Positions 60,245-64,000 of a DNA stretch of 64,000 bases are shown here, in pieces (position 1 is the first letter of the stretch; each line of letters begins with the position of its first letter). The position numbers and the translations under genes were made by a program. The notes under the pieces are model-generated. The model was not told where the DNA came from. It saw only the letters and a program-made list of their open reading frames with translations, and did no database searches. The stretch is from NCBI GenBank assembly GCA_015499985.1, contig JAAAUF010000055.1:3421-67420 (forward strand), given 5' to 3'. The stretch is from Haplosporangium gracile. Its lineage: Eukaryota; Mortierellomycota; Mortierellomycetes; Mortierellales; Mortierellaceae.

Positions 60245-62494
60245 ATGGCATCAACAACAACGACACCAACATCCTCCGCCTCATCAGTCATCACACCAAC
60301 CAATAGCAGGACCTTCGACGATCCCTCGTCGTCAACAGGACCACTCGGCGGCGGATCGTCATCATCCTCGGTCTCACATCTCTTTGCCATCACCCCACAC
60401 GATCACCAGCTCCTCCAAGAGTGGGCATGGAGTACGTTTCTTTTAGCCTTTATTTTCGTTGTTGCCGATGCGATGTCAATGCACATTCATCGCGAACGGC
60501 TTTGTAAAGCTGAACTTGAAAAGAAAAGCGCAAAAAAACTCGCTCCTAATACTCCTTTTGTATTTTCTAGAGAATAGGACGGTTTTGGCAGCCTCGAGCG
60601 CGGCGGTGTGCAGTGTCTTGTCTGGATTTCCGGTGAGTGGAGAACAACACATACACACTCGATGTTCCCGGACTACTTGGTTGCACACTGAGCACTTTTT
60701 GCTTTTTTACTTTTTTTCGTGTTTCAATCGGGGAATTGTTCGAACGGGAGGGAGTACGAACCGTGCAATCACAGACGAAGAATAAACAGGATCAGGATCA
60801 GACGACGGGAGGACCATGGGCAACAAAACTAGCATTGCGAGGACGATGCAACCACCTCATTGGTATCAATTGACTCTCAGGATTGTAGCTGGAGGATTGA
60901 CTATATAACGCTTTTTACTGCACTTTTGGCTCGACACCTATCCCTACCCTCCGCCGTTTTAATGTAACCCTCCACTCGATCTTGCCTCCCAGAAAGCACC
61001 CAGCCCCATGGGTCCAGCAAAGAGATCAATTGGGAAAAGAAATAAGCGGGACAGACAAAAATCATGCCATCTTGTGATGAACATTCCGTGGGATCTAATT
61101 GCTCACCTCTTCTCTCTCTCTCGAACACTCTTCCGCGCGCTCTATTGTCATGCACAATTGTTCTATTTGTAGTTCGATTCGGTCAAGACGAGGATGCAGA
61201 CCCACTCGTACAAGTCGATCATGGATTGTGTCCGGAAGACTTATGCAGAAGAACGGCTAGGTGGTTTCTTTCGAGGTAAGGAAAAAGGAAGGAGAAAAAG
61301 AAAGCCGGCCGTCACCGACCCTTTTCTTTCGTCAAACTGATGGGCATGAGATGGAAGGGGTACTTTTTACTTTTTTCGATCTAAGAAACGCCTATCGGAT
61401 TAAATAATTCAACGAATCCAACGAAAATTTGACCATGACATACATCGATGTCATTTTTCTATCGTTTTTTTTTTTCTTCCATGAAACTGTTAGGCATGGT
61501 CCCACCCTTAATCACAGTGTCTATCATTAAATCAATCTCGTTTTCGGTCTACGAGGGATCTAAACAACAAGTCAGGAGCGCTTCAGAGGCACTACAGGGC
61601 AATACGATCCCCTCGCTGATCGGCCTGACATTTATATCGGGAAGTGTTGCAGGAACCATGGTGGCCATGATGTCGAGTCCTCTGGAGTTGGTCAAGTTAC
61701 AGCGGCAACTGGAGAAACTAATGGCGATGCATGCAAGGAAGGAGGCTCAGATCACGTCTTTGACGGGAGATGCGCTTCTGAGAGAGGGTTTGGCCATGGA
61801 GAAGAAGAAAGGTGCAGCAACAGCAGCAGGAACGGGTTCTTCGGCGGCAGTTTCGGCGGCGGCTGCTGCCAAGGTGGAGAGACACTCGCATGGGTCGATT
61901 ACACAGTATGGGGTGGCTTCCAAGGAGGAGGCTGGAAACTCAAGCTGGAAGACCACCAAGGCGATTGTGCAGAAGAAAGGCCTTATTGGACTGTACAAAG
62001 GCGTGAATTTGCATATTGCGCGTGATATGCTCGGTACAGGAATCTACTTTTCGAGCTACGAGACCATCAAGCGGCTCATGTCCGAGACGATTGAGCACGT
62101 CAGGCCACACCATCATACAACCGCTACTTCAGGGACGACGACGACACTCAAGGGACCAGGACCGATGGTTCACTTTTTCGCAGGAGGTCTCTGTGGCGTG
62201 TTCTCGTGGCTGGTAGTCTTCCCGATCGACCTTGTCAAGAGTGTGATCCAGAAGGAAGTCTTGGTGACACATCCAAAGTACGCGAGCGCATTGGACTGTG
62301 CCAAGGATATCGTTCGCCGGGAAGGGGTCCGAGGTCTATACCGTGGCCTGAGCGTGACCTGTTACCGGGCAATGCCGATTCATTCGTTGAACTTTTTGGT
62401 TTATGAGGCTGTAATGGATTATGTCAAGAATTGGTCTGGACATGCGAACGATCCTTCACCTATCGGCAACCTTGGCTCTGCTGGATCTCGGTAA
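60245..62494 (+). CDS. Mitochondrial carrier family (SLC25-type) transporter
   Basis: Four exons join in phase: 60245-60431, 60571-60632, 61173-61275, 61494-62494 (450 aa). Three tandem carrier repeats each show the PxDxxK-type signature: PFDSVKTRMQT across the exon 2-3 junction, SPLELVKLQRQ, and FPIDLVKSVIQ. Matrix helices end in RLGGFFRG, KKGLIGLYKGV and EGVRGLYRGLSV. Six membrane helices are expected in the inner mitochondrial membrane. Unusual parts: a roughly 60-residue Ser/Thr-rich N-terminal extension and a long insert in the second repeat, rich in Lys/Met then Ala (GTGSSAAVSAAAAAKVE). The length therefore exceeds the usual 300 residues. The substrate cannot be told from what I can see; the fold assignment is firm. 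Confidence 0.9.
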
Positions 62495-62648
62495 TTTTTT
62501 TTTATTGGGAGACAAAATCCATGGAAAAAAATCATTTTGCTATCCCTACAAAAATTCAACAAACAACTCCACTCTAACACACCACACATTGTACAATAGA
62601 CAGGAAAAATAACAACAATAGACTTTCCTCTTTTTTATAATTAAATAT
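62495..62648. other. Short convergent spacer
   Basis: 154 bp between the stops of the convergent carrier and ferroportin-like genes. T-rich then A-rich, likely shared by both 3' UTRs. Confidence 0.4.
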
Positions 62649-64000
62649 CTAATGAATGGGTCGACGGGAGACAGCGCCTGCGCTGTCATGTCCGCCATCT
62701 CTATGCCCAATAACAACACTATTTCTGTCACTGTTTTGCGACGATTCTGGTTGCCCGTCATCTTCACCGACACCATCACCAACGGCGACAGTGGACCCCG
62801 AGGCTGAAGAGACGACCCGATGGTAATGAAATAAATGTCCACGCATCCTGAACAGATGCACCGTATACACCACAGCTCCAATAACGACACAAACAAATGA
62901 AATAGTACAGGGGATGTAGTAGACCTGGGGGTCGGACCAAATCATAGTCAAGAAGAACTGGGCAAGTTCGAAAAGGTTCATGAGCGAGTAGTGCCAACCA
63001 TTGATTACACCTGCGTTGTTGCTGTCGAGGTTGTGAGGGTCGGGTTGGATGTATTCTTGCATGATTTGGGTGATGACGAGGTCGAACGACCAGACACCAA
63101 TCCTGGAAAGCGCCATGCCCGCTATTGGAGAATTTTTTTTTTGATGAAGGATAAAGGAGAGTGCGTGTCAACATGCTACGAATGTTGGTGGCAAATAAGA
63201 AGCTCTTTTTCCTCATGTTTTTTTCTACATTCATCACCTAGCTTACCAAAGATAAAGACTTGAATGGGCAACTGGTCAGAATAAATAGAAAAAAGGACCG
63301 GCGTAAGTGTAAAGACTTCGAGCCAGATGGACCAGGAGCCTGCACGGATCAGACCAACATATCGCGTGAGGATGGGCATGAGGATGGTGCCGAGGAGTTC
63401 AGAGATTGTACAGATTCCCTTAAGGGTTGCGATGGATCCTGCACTGAAGTTGCGGTACTGCAAGTACCCTATCATTGTTCCTGATACACTATTTGTTGAA
63501 GGGAAGGTGGGGGAGAGAAGGTGGGGGAGAGAAGGTGGGGGAGAGAAGGTTGAAATAGGCTGATATGAGTACTGGGTAACGGTAAAAAGGCAGAGAGTGT
63601 GCAACATATAAATATGATGTTGCGATAAGGATCCAGCGCAAGAAATTATAACGAACCTCATCATGTTGATGTAAATGATGGCGTAGGCGAGCGAGGCCAG
63701 GAAGACAATATGGTGCGAATACTCGCGGAACGACAAAATGCCTCTCCTCACAAGCGAAGATCCTGCTCCATGTCCATGTTGTTGCCGTTGCCGCTGATGT
63801 CCAGTATCATCTGCTGCGAACAAAGATTGTCGCTCCTGATTTGAGAAGACGTTCCTATCAACCAACGGTGTCCGGCTATCACTACCCTTTTTCTTCGCCC
63901 TTGCCGCCGCCACCACCGCCGACTCTGTAATAACATTCCTGTCATCCACAAATTCAGAACCACGCCGCCCATAACCGACTTCAGTAGGCGATGAATGATA
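62649..64000 (-). CDS. Ferroportin-like (SLC40A) iron exporter, 5' part outside window
   Basis: Three exons in phase on the minus strand: from beyond 64000 to 63657, 63488-63247 and 63121-62649 (stop TAG). The reading frame is open to the window edge, so the N-terminal half is missing. Ferroportin hallmarks of the C-terminal lobe: SVSGTMIGYLQYRNFSAGSI, RYVGLIRAGSWSIWLE, GMALSRIGVWSFDLVITQIM and NLFELAQFFLTMIWSDP with further hydrophobic helices. The first visible exon is a polar loop (VAAARAKKKGSDSRTP, QRQRQQHGHG) before LSFREYSHHIVFLASLAYAI. Family members export Fe(II) across plasma or organelle membranes. The tail is hydrophilic. The donor at 63656 is GTTCGT, weaker than its neighbours, but joining there gives the expected motif. 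Confidence 0.85.
63504..63551. repeat. 15-bp tandem repeat in ferroportin intron
   Basis: Three perfect copies of AGGTGGGGGAGAGAA on the plus strand, inside the intron between 63489 and 63656. Potential variable-number repeat. Confidence 0.9.

Overview
The window is eukaryotic nuclear DNA from a filamentous fungus. Genes carry short introns (about 50-575 bp, GTAAGT/GTACGT/GTATGT donors, TAG/CAG acceptors), pyrimidine-rich leaders, long Ser/Thr/Pro/Gln/Asn low-complexity protein segments, and fungal or pan-eukaryotic housekeeping families (SLY1, BUD22, AP-3 beta, SIZ/PIAS, eIF5A). The style resembles an early-diverging mould such as Mortierella/Linnemannia. That taxonomic call is an inference from gene style only. 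All gene models below were spliced by hand, and reading phase was checked across every junction.

Layout. 0-9.2 kb: 3' part of a NIT1-like deaminated-glutathione amidase (+), tail to tail with an ArfGAP-UBA protein (-), which is divergent from a very long RS/proline-rich WD40 protein (+). 9.7-11 kb: decayed piggyBac transposase. 11.3-14 kb: leucine-rich-repeat protein LRR-1 (+). 14.4-16.1 kb: a tail-anchored coiled-coil gene (-) whose exon phases are intact but which has three in-frame stops. 16.7-30 kb: a dense, co-oriented run of SLY1, PDAP1/PP28-like, BUD22-like and SIZ/PIAS SUMO ligase. 30-36.3 kb: a LINE RNase H relic (-), a secreted BMP/PnrA-domain protein with a GPI-like tail (+), and a broken Tc1/mariner transposase (+). 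36.3-39.5 kb: purine- and pyrimidine-rich spacer. 39.5-42.9 kb: a second LRR protein (LRR-2) with the same C-terminal cysteine module as LRR-1. 42.9-53.8 kb: gene-poor block with a dead FCP1 phosphatase fragment and one small secreted six-cysteine protein. 53.8-64 kb: eIF5A (-), AP-3 beta adaptin (+), a mitochondrial carrier (+) and the 3' part of a ferroportin-like iron exporter (-).

There is no operon or obvious metabolic cluster. Several genes serve membrane traffic (ArfGAP, SLY1, AP-3 beta) or nuclear and ribosome functions (SIZ, BUD22, eIF5A), but their proximity looks incidental. The most unusual items are the coiled-coil gene with three stops that all sit at plausible glutamine positions, the putative GPI-anchored bacterial-type BMP domain, the pair of LRR-plus-CxxC proteins, and the SIZ gene with a possible alternative last exon.
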